Positions 35,401 to 46,388 of a DNA stretch of 64,000 bases are shown here, piece after piece. The notes below the pieces were generated by a model, which saw only the letters and a list, made by a program, of their open reading frames with translations, had not been told where the DNA came from and did not search any database. The stretch spans positions 434,001 to 498,000 of the forward strand of contig NW_026570231.1 in the NCBI RefSeq assembly GCF_019649055.1. Direction: 5' to 3'. Numbering within the stretch: position 1 is the first letter of the stretch; the number at the start of each line of letters is the position of its first letter. The position numbers and the translations under genes were made by a program. This stretch comes from Paramacrobiotus metropolitanus (Eukaryota > Tardigrada > Eutardigrada > Parachela > Macrobiotidae).

Positions 35401-38178
35401 TTGCGCCTATACTAAGATTTTTTAACAGTGAGATCATGTAATAATTTTATATGATCAGTCCTTCTGCGAGTTTAACGAACATCAGCAAAGCTGACGCGGA
35501 AGCGCCTCCAAAAGAGCATGTGATTCCCTGTCCGAAAAACGAAAACAACGAAAGCATGTACGACTCTACAGGTGCGTTACTAAGCTCAAGCAACAAGGAA
35601 TGTTTTCGGAAATTTGAAGTCAAATAGACTTTACTGTTCAAAAACGAGCTTTTTCACTTTTTTGGCACTTCTCCTGAGTTCTGCATATCATACATTAATA
35701 ATTATTCAGAAGGTTTCTGATCATTCGCTTCTATGACGTTGCACTAGTGCAAACGAAGCGATCTTTAAGGGGTATGTATATGTATTACGTATACTATATC
35801 TGTATAGATATTTTAATGCACTTCGACAATTACTGTAGATCTGACTTAGCTTTAATACGGCGTATATATACTACTCGTATGTTATCATTAACTGATTTAC
35901 GGAGTTGCATGATATTTTTGCATAACAACTATAATTTTAGGGATGTTTCACTGGGTTCCTTTGCGGACCATGGGTTCTGCCACGGTGGTAAGTTAAGAAA
36001 CAGCAAACAGAGACAATTTTTTTTGTTATATTACTGCAAACAAAACTAGAAGCCCATACAAATTACTGCATTATCTGGACAGAACAGGAAGAAAGCAGCA
36101 ACGGCGACCTTTAAGCGCCACATTGTCGTGTGTGTCTTGTCGCAAGAAAAATCCCAGATAATCGGTCTCTCGAGCTTCATTTTTCCTTTACGATCCAGTG
36201 TAATCCCGGCTAAAGAGCTATTGGACATCGTGGTTTTGGGTGATCCAAAGTTTCTCGAAAAAGAGTGGAAATATCTGTATAATCTGCCGGGAATCTACAT
36301 AGTCAAGGTATGCATATCACTGGGGTCTGGGCATGACCATTGTGATAAAAGTCTGAACGGCGACCGTTGTGAAGTCCGGGACCGGTTAGTAAAGCTATTC
36401 ACGTTTTCGACGCAGGGCACGGCTTTGAATCGGTCTGACTTACGAGCGGTCAATCTAAATTCCTGCACCATGTGCGTCATCCTCGGTGCGCCTAACAGTG
36501 CGGAAAAGGTTGCCGATCCATCGATGCTGGACAAGGCCGTAGTGCTGGCCACACTGAATGTGCGGGCCATGAGATTCTCCAAAGACGAAGGACGACTAAT
36601 CAGCGGAACGGACGAATCGGATACAACTCCAGATTTACCGGCTAAGCCGCTGCTGCAAAGGCAACCGGCACTTTCCACATCCAAAACTGTCAATTCCCTC
36701 CAGATTCCGCTCGATACGCGGCCATCACTAACAAGAAAAATTTCCCAACGGCCTTGTCCAAATAGGACGTCGGGATATGAAGTTCCCATCATTACAGATT
36801 TAGGTAAAACAAACAAGTTTCTGACGTTCTAGTACTGTTATTTCTTTCGCTTTTAACACGTATACGAAAGTTTCAGGCTGATATTCATGCGATCACCCAA
36901 TTACTATAGTTGATTGGTGATATTTTGCAGTGCGTGATTCCAATGTAATGTTCTTGGACGAGGAAGACACTGATCTGCCGGGGACAGAATTCTACATGAC
37001 TCAGCCTTATTGCTGCGGCCGCGCTTTTGCTGCCAGCGTTCTTGATCTCCTTATGATTACGTCCTTTTTTAACCCTACCCTGACGAAAGTTATTCATACG
37101 ATAATATTCGGAGGCGCTTCTCTAGAGCTGGAACGGATTATGGCAGAAGGAGCGGGATTGATCGGTGGCGAGAATATATCTAAACCAGCGGATGTCACCA
37201 ACCAAGTAACAAAAAATTAAAATACTTTTAGAAAACCATAAACTGAAATTTGCGCAACCTGTTTGCAAATCTTATAACAACAAGCTCCGGTGCGGCGCAA
37301 CTTCATAAGATTGTACACAGATTATAGCGGCGCAATGAAAGACGACTGTTTTTATAACTATTTCTCCTCATTACTCAGGTTTCGGTCATTCAGGAGGAAA
37401 TAAGAGAGGGCTCACTATCGTCACATGTGGTAAGCATAAAACCTTAACAGTCCGTCCGAGTGTTCGTTGGCACGGTACATGTAAAGCAAAGGTCACGTGT
37501 AACACTGTATGAATATGTGCATATGTCTAGGCACATACATAGGATCCAAGAGGAAATGGCGATTTCCTTTCATGTTGTAGTGACATAACATTGTTTCAGG
37601 GCTCAGCGTATGGCGGTCTGTTCGTGGATGCTTTAAACAGCATGGGTCTAGTGACACTGGGACTCTACCGGAAGCTGTCGCCTGATTCTCCGAAGCGTTA
37701 TGTGATATGCAATCCACCTGAATCCTTCCCCGTGCAGGCGACAGATCAGATTTTCGCTTTAAAACGCGCCAACTGGCAGTGGCAACCACCGCTAAAACAG
37801 CTCCAAACCGCCGCATCATCGCGTAACCGCATCATCGACTTGGATGTGCGCCTACTAAAGGACAAGCTGAGTACAATCAGTCAGGATGTTCTGAATGTAC
37901 AAGGCCAGTACGAAAACCTGATTGTGGACGACGATGGAGCGATGGTTTTCCGGAAAAGAACCACCACCGGGACCAGTTTTACGGTGCCGCTGGTGCTGTC
38001 GGAGAACGGTTCCATAATGATCGATGACAACAGCGACCCGGAAGGTTCGGATACGGACAAAAATACAGTCGAAGAAGATATTATATCTCTTGAGCATAAA
38101 TTAGCAACCATGAAACGCGATGTACGTGCCATGGAAAACAGATATTTACGTTTAATACGAGGCAGCTTTTCGAAGTAA
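29465..38178 (+). CDS. BK/Slo1-type channel homologue with lost K+ selectivity filter
   Basis: Twenty-three exons join in phase to 1289 residues: 29465-29544, 29610-29943, 30863-30924, 31006-31105, 31189-31300, 31404-31555, 32527-32715, 32932-33023, 33148-33211, 33508-33557, 33649-33907, 33987-34151, 34358-34435, 34778-34962, 35047-35135, 35239-35386, 35459-35571, 35941-35987, 36050-36307, 36416-36803, 36931-37205, 37379-37429, 37600-38178. The architecture is full Slo1: S0, S1-S6, RCK1 (HIIVCGH, DAEDAANIMRVVSIKNY, QSCLAPGFSTLMANFF), the YDSTGMFHW linker, and RCK2 with a calcium bowl. The pore reads RITLLDLSGMRM where Slo1 has VTMSTVGYGDVY, so the K+ filter is absent. S4 keeps one of three arginines. 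Two donors (GTTGGT after exon 2, GTGGGT after exon 13) are weak and rest on the alignment. It is a divergent KCNMA1 paralogue, probably non-conducting for K+. Confidence 0.88.
31736..32102 (-). CDS. Candidate 3' exons of a nested antisense gene, possible GPI-anchored protein
   Basis: Two minus-strand blocks inside a Slo-like intron look like exons: 32102-32009 (acceptor after CGTAG, 31 codons starting PEDIYETYLL, donor GTAATC) and 31854-31736 (acceptor after GGTAG), which join in phase. The second ends in a hydrophobic tail (ATVLLYAFVWILVL, then stop) after a small polar stretch, as in a GPI-attachment signal or terminal membrane helix. An AATAAA on this strand follows about 35 bases downstream. 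The protein is not recognised and upstream exons were not found, so this could be chance. Confidence 0.3.
32211..32235. repeat. TA dinucleotide microsatellite
   Basis: About twelve TA units in an intron of the Slo-like gene, just upstream of the pore exon. Confidence 0.85.
33357..33414 (+). repeat. Short imperfect tandem repeat in a Slo-like intron
   Basis: The units GGTAATGGTGCGTG and CTTATAGTCGGT occur twice in tandem order with different spacers. Confidence 0.6.
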
Positions 38179-38216
38179 CTTTTTGTAATATTTTCCTTTA
38201 TTTTTCAAACGAAATG

Positions 38217-38222
38217 AATAAA
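38217..38222 (+). promoter_or_regulatory. Polyadenylation signal AATAAA for the Slo-like gene
   Basis: AATAAA lies 39 bases after the Slo-like stop codon, within the 245-base gap to the next gene, which is tail to tail. Confidence 0.55.
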
Positions 38223-38423
38223 ACCCCTCACACTTCAAGACTGACAGATCACTAACTCAAAACTTGTTAACGCAGAGGTAGAAATAGTCTCTTTGTTGTA
38301 AAACATAAAACAAACGTAAATTACGGATGCGAGAATAGCAGAAAGAATCCGTCCAAAAGTCAAAGCAACGTAAAAGTCAACATCTATTGCTGTAGCGTTA
38401 AAGACAATCAATCTGTCTAATGT

Positions 38424-41340
38424 CTACTTAAATGGACTCGTGGCTGGGCTCTGCGACCAACGAGTAGAAAAAGGCAGTTTCTTCAGGGAATTTAAGTAAA
38501 ATTCGTGTTTTGATTCTTCTGATTCAAAACAGTTATCGGGCAACTTAAGACGGAATCCTTCACTTCCACTCCCGCTATCGACACCACTACCGGAATCAGA
38601 GGACGGTTCCGACGACGCTATCTCGATCGCTTTCGCTGATTTCAGCGTCCGTTCTAGATTTTCAATAACACCCAATGCGATAGCATCTTGCTGCTGAAAT
38701 CTTGTCAAGGCTTTCGCAATTTCCAAACTCAGATTGTGCTCGTAACATTCCAAATCAACCGAAGTAGAAATACGATTGCTCAAAGACGCCAACACTTCTT
38801 CGCGACCCGATAAGTCACTCTACAGTAAAGTAAGTCATGGATTTTGTCAGTATTATTCTCCTGCCGTTTCACAAAAGTTTTGAACTTAGAATTGTAAATC
38901 TGTCGTTTATGTGCAAAGCTTGTAGTTCGTTTTGCTATTGACAAGCGAATTAACTATTGAATTATTAATGAATTAACTATTGAATTACGATAACTTTTGA
39001 ATCACTCTTTTACTACGTCTTATTGTATTGAATTTTCTGCTCTGAGACATCGAACCACAACTATGATCTTCCGAAAGCAAAACCTTTGGTACAAACTTTA
39101 CACATGAACTGACCGTAGCTGCTCTAAGACACATATCAACCATGGACTTAAGAATAAGTACTGGGTGCCATAACCATACGTACCGGGAATTCATTTGTAA
39201 CTATCCCAAATAAGCGGGTATCCTTTGAAAAACTGAAGTTCTCCGAGTTCTCCAACAATTTTTTCACCAGTACAACCAAACCGGTACTCGCGGCACAATA
39301 ATCCTCAATCGCTTCGTTCAACGTTTCCCGCCTAAATTTGGTTGCTGCTAGATGGTAATCCGATATTTTCTGCATAAGATTTTTGAAGTACTGATGCTTT
39401 TGATAGCATGCAGTGACAAGAGTGTTCTGTAACGGAACATTTCCTGATGTATAACTTTTCTTTTTGTTCAAGAACTTCACTTACTAGTTGCAAATTCAAC
39501 TGTATTTCGGAAAACTGGCAATAAGGGATTTCTAAGCCGGTTTCGGGATCAATTCGTGGCACCGGTACGATTGCCGACAGCTTTTCAATTTCCGCATTCA
39601 GTTCCGATAAAACCTTGATATAATACTTCTCTTGCGATACTGATACAATATTCTTGATCGCTTTATCCAAGCGCATCCTGAAAACGGGCCACGTAGTACA
39701 AAATCTGAGTTTTAGTAAAACCAAATAAGTAAATTAAAAAATCTTAAAAATAGTGATGTAATAATATGTACGAGTTGTCCCAGTGCACGTCTGAAAATTG
39801 CAGAACACCACTACCACAGAATGGACAGATATCCGCTGAGCTGGTTTTACTCACTTGAAGCTAATCTTTTGAATTTTGACAATCTGTTCTCTGTTGGAAA
39901 CTACTTCATCGGTCAATCTGGTCATCACAGCATGGTTCTTCTGTTTTTCAATTTCGCATTTCTTGATTTGCTCCTTGAGATCGGAATAATGACTGAGAAT
40001 TCTCTACAGTACAGTGCCAAACGTCAAATAAATAATATTCTATTTGTAGCTAAAGAGATCAAATTGTCACGCAGTACTAACCAGCACAACGTTTTCTCCA
40101 TCATGAATCGAGGGGCGTACATCCCTAAAAAAAAGCACACAATTTTGACATCAAAACTCTCGGGAGCACAGTCAACGTAGAACACATACTGTAAGACATG
40201 ATCCATCGCCAAAAGTGTGTTCTGCTGCTTCGCGTCGCCGAACGTTTGCTTGAATAGTTCCATAAAATCCCACAGCGAATGATAACCAGTCAATAATTTG
40301 TCGACGCGAAAATCAATTTTAGACTGAAGCATTCCGCTGCAACGCATCAGCCATTATGGTCAATATACGACATCCAATCACATAAGTGACAGAATTTTAT
40401 ACCGCTACTGACTCGAATTGATAGCAGAATTTATGGAGTACGAACTACGAACTGATTTTAACAATTTTTTTAACATATTTCTCACATATAACGGTCCTCT
40501 TGGCCAATGCTTTTACCGTCAGCCGACGTTTTCCCCTTTGTTTTATTTTCGCGTTCCATGACAGGTTCAGTAATATGACCGATCAACTCCATGCAGCGGG
40601 ATGGAAGGCGCATTTGTTCGGAATCTTCCAACCTACCAGTTACAAACGACTGGAAACGTTACCGCAACAAAACTTAAATGTAATTTACGCTGCTCGTGGG
40701 TGTAGATATTCGCTGGTGGCTGCAAAATCCTTGACGCCATTGCCCATGCGATCAGCGGATGACGCAGCCAAATCCACAGCTTTGTCCATCAGCGCGATTT
40801 TGCTGGGACCACAAATGGCAGCACAATGAGCATCGAATCCTTCCATCTCTGTCAGCAGTTCATTAGTCAATATTTAGATGAAAATTCGACATACACGGTA
40901 ATTATTTCCGCATAAATCTATGTGAGCAGACCTTTAGCTAGTAATTTCTGCTCTTTCTTGTCCAGATGCATTTTGATAACGTGCAAGACACTTTCAGTGA
41001 ATGCCGTGAACTTGATTTCTTGGGTGAGCTGATCTTGCAATTCTTTCTTGGTGGGGGGTCGCGAGGGAAAATTAATTCTGGACGCAGCAGCTTCGTAACC
41101 CGTCCGCTTGCTGGGATGGTTTACCACATTCCGAATCACGGCCAGAATTTCCTGCCCGCATTCAAGTTCTGCAAGTCTATGGAGAAATCTGGTATGAGAG
41201 CAGCACACCAATTATGCAATCGTTTATTTACTTCGTCCAGAACGCTGAGCTTGTCGCACTTACTTCTCAATTTTAAGTCCCACATTGGAATCATGGATGT
41301 TCAGCTTTTTCTTGATATCGTTGGCCAGTTCGCGATCCAT
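38424..41340 (-). CDS. Unrecognised multi-exon protein, helical/coiled-coil rich
   Basis: Start ATG at 41340 (MDRELANDIKKKLNIHD, first exon to 41264, 77 bases), second exon about 41188-40932 (FLHRLAELECGQEILAVIRN...), then coding blocks near 40848-40690, 40347-40155, 40000-39855, 39690-39480, 39470-39170 and a last exon ending at the stop 38424. Blocks are charged and strongly helical (for example KEQIKKCEIEKQKNHAV) and the C terminus is serine-rich. No motif lets me name a family. Exon edges in the middle are approximate and one donor (GTCTGC) is poor. It is probably a real gene, because long frames, splice sites and phase agree at several junctions. Confidence 0.6.
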
Positions 41341-42306
41341 TTGAATGATTTGATTCAAACCAGTACTGTACACTTGGCCAGTCACAAAAAACGCAAAATA
41401 GCAAACGGCAGTGCTCTCAAGGAGTAAAATTATACGGATTTACTTATTAGAATCGCACTCGGTTACGATATTTTCTCACAACTCGAAACCCAAGGCAAAA
41501 TTTATTCATGGTTAGACTATGGTTCTTAATAATATTAATGATCCGGATCAATCAGCAATTGATCCACTTCCAGCACTCCACTTTCAGCGGATTATGGCAT
41601 TATGCTTCAGCGCCATAAAGCATCCAAACCAGAAATTAATATGATCATGTTGCACAAATGAATGCAGCCAAGTTGAGTCAACTGATTCACTTCTATGTCA
41701 CTTCATGTAGAAAAAATCCCGGAAGATGCGTCTGCTATCGTTCAATCGTCAGATGTTCTACGATTAAAAATTTTCTTCATTTTTTGCATACCTAACTGGT
41801 AAGTAAAAAACTAAAACAGAAACAGTGAGAAACCAAGCAAGCGCAAGCGCAAGTCTTTACGCAAGCTGCTCATAATAGGTCGCCGGCGGGAAACAGTTCT
41901 TGAAAACGACGCATTAGCAACCCCCACGGTAGGCGCGTTATCAGCAAAGGAATCCTGTAGTAGAGAGTGAAACTCCACTCCACTACATAATTGTGGGTTT
42001 ACCACTTTACCTTATGGTGAGTGGATCGATTAATAATATCATTTATTAGTCCACTATTTTTATAACGATAAATTACAAAGACTTAATAGAAATTGCAGAA
42101 TTATGATATACTTATATATATCTACAAGTTAATTTATAACAAGTTGTATGCTAAAGCTAAAGCAGTACTCCTGTAATACGTTTGTCTCGGAGCTCTCTTG
42201 TGTTTACTCTCGATATGGAGCGGATAAGTTAAAGTACTTTATTTTTTTGAGCGTCTGTTCCCTTGTGTTATGGTTATGACTGCTTTCATACGCTCGAAGA
42301 AGCAAA
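41341..42306. promoter_or_regulatory. Divergent region between the unrecognised gene and the HTH gene
   Basis: About 965 bases between divergent start codons with no assignable coding exon. The 64-codon minus-strand frame at 41811-42005 lacks homology and is not called. Confidence 0.35.
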
Positions 42307-43700
42307 ATGCCCAAACCTCTTTCCCAAGATGCGGTGGATATCATCCGGTATATGGCGGAGGTGCGTGAACGTATTTTACGAAAACAACATTAACAATAAC
42401 AAGTAGAAGGACTGATGAGTAATAATATAACTATATCTGTATTAAAATCTTGGTATTCCATTGTCTGTGTAACACATAGTACTCAGTAATAGTAATTTTA
42501 AGTTTTTAGTTACGAAGTAATTTTTTAACTTGTGAGCTGTAAGTTATCAGTTAACAAGTGTTGTCTTTTTCAGGAGAATAAGCTGGACTGTGCTACCATT
42601 GCTGCGTTGATTGGAAAACAGCGTTCGTTCATCCAAAGGATTCTCAAGCGCGTCGATCCTCTCACCGGAGAACTCACTGTCGCAAAGGCAGGACGGCACC
42701 AGAAAACGTCGGAATCAGAAAATGATCGAATCCGTCAAATGGCGCTTCAAAATCCATACATCGGTTGCGAAGTACTTGTGTACTCTGATATGCTAATTAT
42801 TAATTAATAATGTTAATAATTTCTTCCCCAATTTCTGTTTAAGTTTTGTATATGTACAGTACACTGCACAGAGTACAGCGCAGATTGCTTGAGTATGGGA
42901 TCGGTATATACTTAATTCACAGTAAATGTTAATCGCCACAGTGTTACAAATGGGATTTAAGTTTGCTTTTTTGCAGGCCTTGACATCCATGTACAATGAA
43001 TTAGTTGCTCCCCCTGACAGAAGAATTTCGAAATCCAGCATCCACAGGCGATTGAAGAGTGTTGGCATTAAGGTAATTACGTAAGGAATTTACAGTAGAA
43101 GTGTAGAAAATATGGGATATCTTATAAAGATATGTCGATTTTTTTCGTGGCATAATTTTTGAAGAATTGTATATCGCAGTCTGACTGGGCCGGGGATTGC
43201 AAAATTCGGGAAGTGAGACACTTCAATTCAAACAGTGAAACATGTCAGATAATGAAGCGATTGGAAAATATGATTTCTTTGAGCGATGCTTTCCCTCATG
43301 CATGAATCCTCCTCAAGTAGCAACTTCACTGTCACTAGCAGCACCGGGATGATACAGTACTTGATGAAATGCTCATTGTTGAATGTTGTAGGTTGTTAAA
43401 ATATCGGCCGCTGATCCAGAATTACACAAATTCAAACAGTTCCCTAATTCAAAACATATTTGGAAATTCGAAACAATAAACAAGAAAAACCGAGCAAGCA
43501 GACGGCAGCCCGAAGTGGAGCAAATCGAAATGGATACGGTTGAATCGATTTCCATAGAGTTTCCTCAACTGGTTTATCCGACCTTTGCTCTACCGATGCC
43601 GACATCCATTGTGCCTCCGGAAATAGCAGAATGCCAAGATACAGACAATATTGAGATTTTTGTGTATCCACCAGGGCGCCCAGCGATACAGCTGCAATGA
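42307..43700 (+). CDS. Tc1-type helix-turn-helix protein without a transposase catalytic domain
   Basis: Four exons, 42307-42360, 42574-42771, 42977-43072 and 43392-43700, encode 218 residues. The N-terminal half looks like the bipartite DNA-binding region of Tc1/mariner transposases: a first helix-turn-helix (DCATIAALIGKQRSFIQRIL), a KAGRHQKTSESENDRIRQMA linker resembling the Tc1 GRPRKTS hook, and a second helix-turn-helix (RISKSSIHRRLKSVGIK). After that the Tc1 catalytic DDE/DDD domain is missing. Instead there is an acidic, proline-rich tail of about 80 residues. Three introns split the frame and no terminal inverted repeats are seen, so this looks like a host gene derived from a transposase DNA-binding domain. 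Function unknown. Confidence 0.65.
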
Positions 43701-43835
43701 GACTTGTACATGTTTTCGCTATTCATATTGCAGTTTATTGACAGACGTACAGACTGTATGATTTCCTTTTGTTTCACAAAGTCGGGTTTCAAAAATGCAC
43801 AACAAAACGGGGAGTGTTGCACAACAGTGAGATCA

Positions 43836-43841
43836 AATAAA
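43836..43841 (+). promoter_or_regulatory. Polyadenylation signal AATAAA for the HTH gene
   Basis: AATAAA lies 135 bases after the HTH stop codon and 43 bases before the stop of the converging WD40 gene, so the two 3' ends nearly touch. Confidence 0.45.
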
Positions 43842-43883
43842 CAATACCGAAAAATTTACCACTACAATAAAATTGGATCAAGG

Positions 43884-45942
43884 TCATGAAAAATTTGTTT
43901 TCCATATTAGAACTCTTTCGTCGCTGCCGGCAGAAGCAAAGAATTTCCCCGTAGGAGCAAATCTAATGAAAGAAACCGGGCCTTCGTGTCCGTATAGAGT
44001 GTATATTAGGTGTCCCTCAACAGCATCCATGATCTTCAAAGTCGAATCCGCGGACGAGGACAACAAGTGAGATCCCGACGGACTGAACGATACACAGGTA
44101 GTAGCGTCATCATGCACTGGAAAAAAAATTCCATTTGTCATACCAATTAGTTTCTATTTATATAAATTAGATATTACTACTCATCAATACACATGACGTC
44201 GCATGCAGTTTAATCACCACTAGTCTCAAATGCCAGCAACCCGTAACTCAAACAGCAAAGCTTCGCGACTGCCTTGTGGTAAACATTGTTAAAAATTCAT
44301 TAAGAAGTGTAACTGCTTGACCGCTTAATACCTCGGTAAAGTTGCAACAGTTCATGCTTCCGGCAATCCCACACCTTAACGCAACCGTCTTCGATTGCCG
44401 CAGCAAAATAGTTACCGGATGGATGGTAAGCGACAGACCTGGTGGCACCACCGAAGGAATCATAAGACCGGATACAGCAGTTATCTTTTACACTCCAAGA
44501 TTTTATCGTTCCATCGCTGCTACCGGATAACAGAATGGAATTATCGGGAGAGTAGCTGTAAAAAAAATTCTTTTTTCTGGCTGACGCTTCCACGCAAAAA
44601 ATAATAATGTGATTTTTACCTGACAGCATTCACCCAATTGGAATGGCCGGTATAACTGGTTAAAAATGTGAAGCGTCTGGTATCCCAAATCTGTAACGTG
44701 GAAATGTACAAGTACATAAGTAATACTTACTTTACAGATGTACTATGTCAATTCATTGTCATTACAGCAGACATCTAAATAACCACCGTACTTTGATTGA
44801 TTTATCATGGGAACAAGATACGAAGGATAATCCATCAGTGGAATAATCTATCGCCGAAACGCTTCCAGAATGTGCCGCCAGCATCATCGATTCAGCCCGT
44901 CTAAAGGTATAAACTCCCAACATGCATCGAACAATCCCCTCGAATACATATCAAAGCACTGACATACACTCCGGGGATCCATATCCTGATAGTTTTATCA
45001 CGAGATCCAGACGCTAAAATATGACCTTCCTTAGCATACCGCACGCACAGCACAACCTCCTAGAACAGAAAGGCAAGCGGGTTGGCATGTTGAATCGATG
45101 GCAGGGCTAATTTAGCAGAGCAAAGAAAATATCCGAAGTGTTTCGCAATTTTGGAAAACGGAATAAATTTCGAAGAAACAAATTTCTCCAGCAACGACGC
45201 TGTGTTGCTACTACAAAATTCCGTTGAAAGTGAATACCAGATACGTATTTAATTGCGCTGACCAGTTCGATACCAAACAAAACTTCTGCAGTCTTCCAAA
45301 TAAGCTACACGAGCTCATAAGGGCTTTTCATTTAGCACAAGTAGAATGTTGCTACCACTACATGATAAGTCTACACCCATCCCTAAATAAAAATTTTCTG
45401 CAACGTACCCTGTGACCGATGAGCCTGTGAGCGCGGGTATCCGGCTTAACGTTCCAGAGCCCAACAGAGCCGTCCGCATTGGCAGTAACTACAACAACTT
45501 GACATTACATAATTTTAGCAACTAAAAAACTCGCATCGTACGGAGAATGGTTGCTCGTAGTACGAGCCTAGTACTGCACAAGTTATTGTATGTCCCAATT
45601 TTCGAACATACAAAATGCGAGCGGAGAGTTTTTCAAGCGGACTTTAAAAGATAAGAATTATTATTACCAATCTGGTATTTCAACGGGTGGAAATCTAGAG
45701 CACTGATGATGGAGCGTTGTCCTTCCAGCACTCGCACTAGTTCTGGAGCGGATTCCGAATCTTCCATTACCTCCTTCTCTGCAGTATTTCCATTCGTTTT
45801 CCCAGCCTGCAGTTAGCACGAAATTCCCACAAACCGTTCAGCAATTTAATGATAGGTATTTCAGCGAACGCGCAAGTATTCGTCTTACCTCATACCTGGA
45901 ACGTTTTTCGGGATTGATCCCAGTCCCAGGCGCACGGTACAT
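43884..45942 (-). CDS. POC1: POC1-like seven-WD40 protein
   Basis: Eight exons: 45942-45889, 45806-45668, 45488-45409, 45059-44970, 44900-44787, 44690-44620, 44555-44332, 44116-43884, giving 334 residues and about seven WD40 repeats forming one propeller. POC1 proteins stabilise centrioles and basal bodies. Typical features are [28 protein letters not shown] and the final repeat SSADSTLKI...[13 protein letters not shown], which is close to POC1. After this repeat the frame stops at once, so the C-terminal linker and coiled coil of POC1A/B are missing. The N-terminal 30 or so residues are divergent. POC1 orthology is likely but another WD40 family is possible. Confidence 0.75.
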
Positions 45943-46388
45943 CACGCGAAACTCAGCGAAGGACAGTATAAGTTTGCACCATGCAAATTTTAATAATTAA
46001 GATTTTGGATAATAAATTTTTCCAATTAAAAGCGCCTGGTGAGTCCCAGCTGAATTGTTGTGATTCTGTGAAATAATGCCAAATACAGCAGTATTAAAAA
46101 AATTTATCTAAATGTTTGTGACGTCACTGCGAGATAGCTCCGCCTTTTCTTCGCGCAAGCCCTGTTGAGAAATACCGCTCGCACAAAATGGTTTTTAAAT
46201 TTTAATTTCCCCTTGCGATTTTTTAGGCTGTTTCTAACATAATTTTTGTGAGAACATAAGCAGCGAGTAAAGGATTCTTGATGTTAAGTGACGGTAGCCA
46301 TTCCAATTCGAGCAATTTCTTGTAGCTGTGCCTCGCTTCTGGCTCTGGCTCCGCACAGATCCCATCGCATACGCGACTTTCAAAAAGG
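45943..46388. promoter_or_regulatory. Divergent promoter region between POC1-like and PIGK genes
   Basis: About 450 bases separate the two divergent start codons. No coding exon found. Confidence 0.4.

Noticed and set aside
29465-38178. Reading the Slo-like locus as a pseudogene
   Set aside because: Twenty-three exons keep phase over 1289 codons without a stop, splice sites are present, and RCK domains and calcium-bowl residues are conserved, so decay is unlikely.
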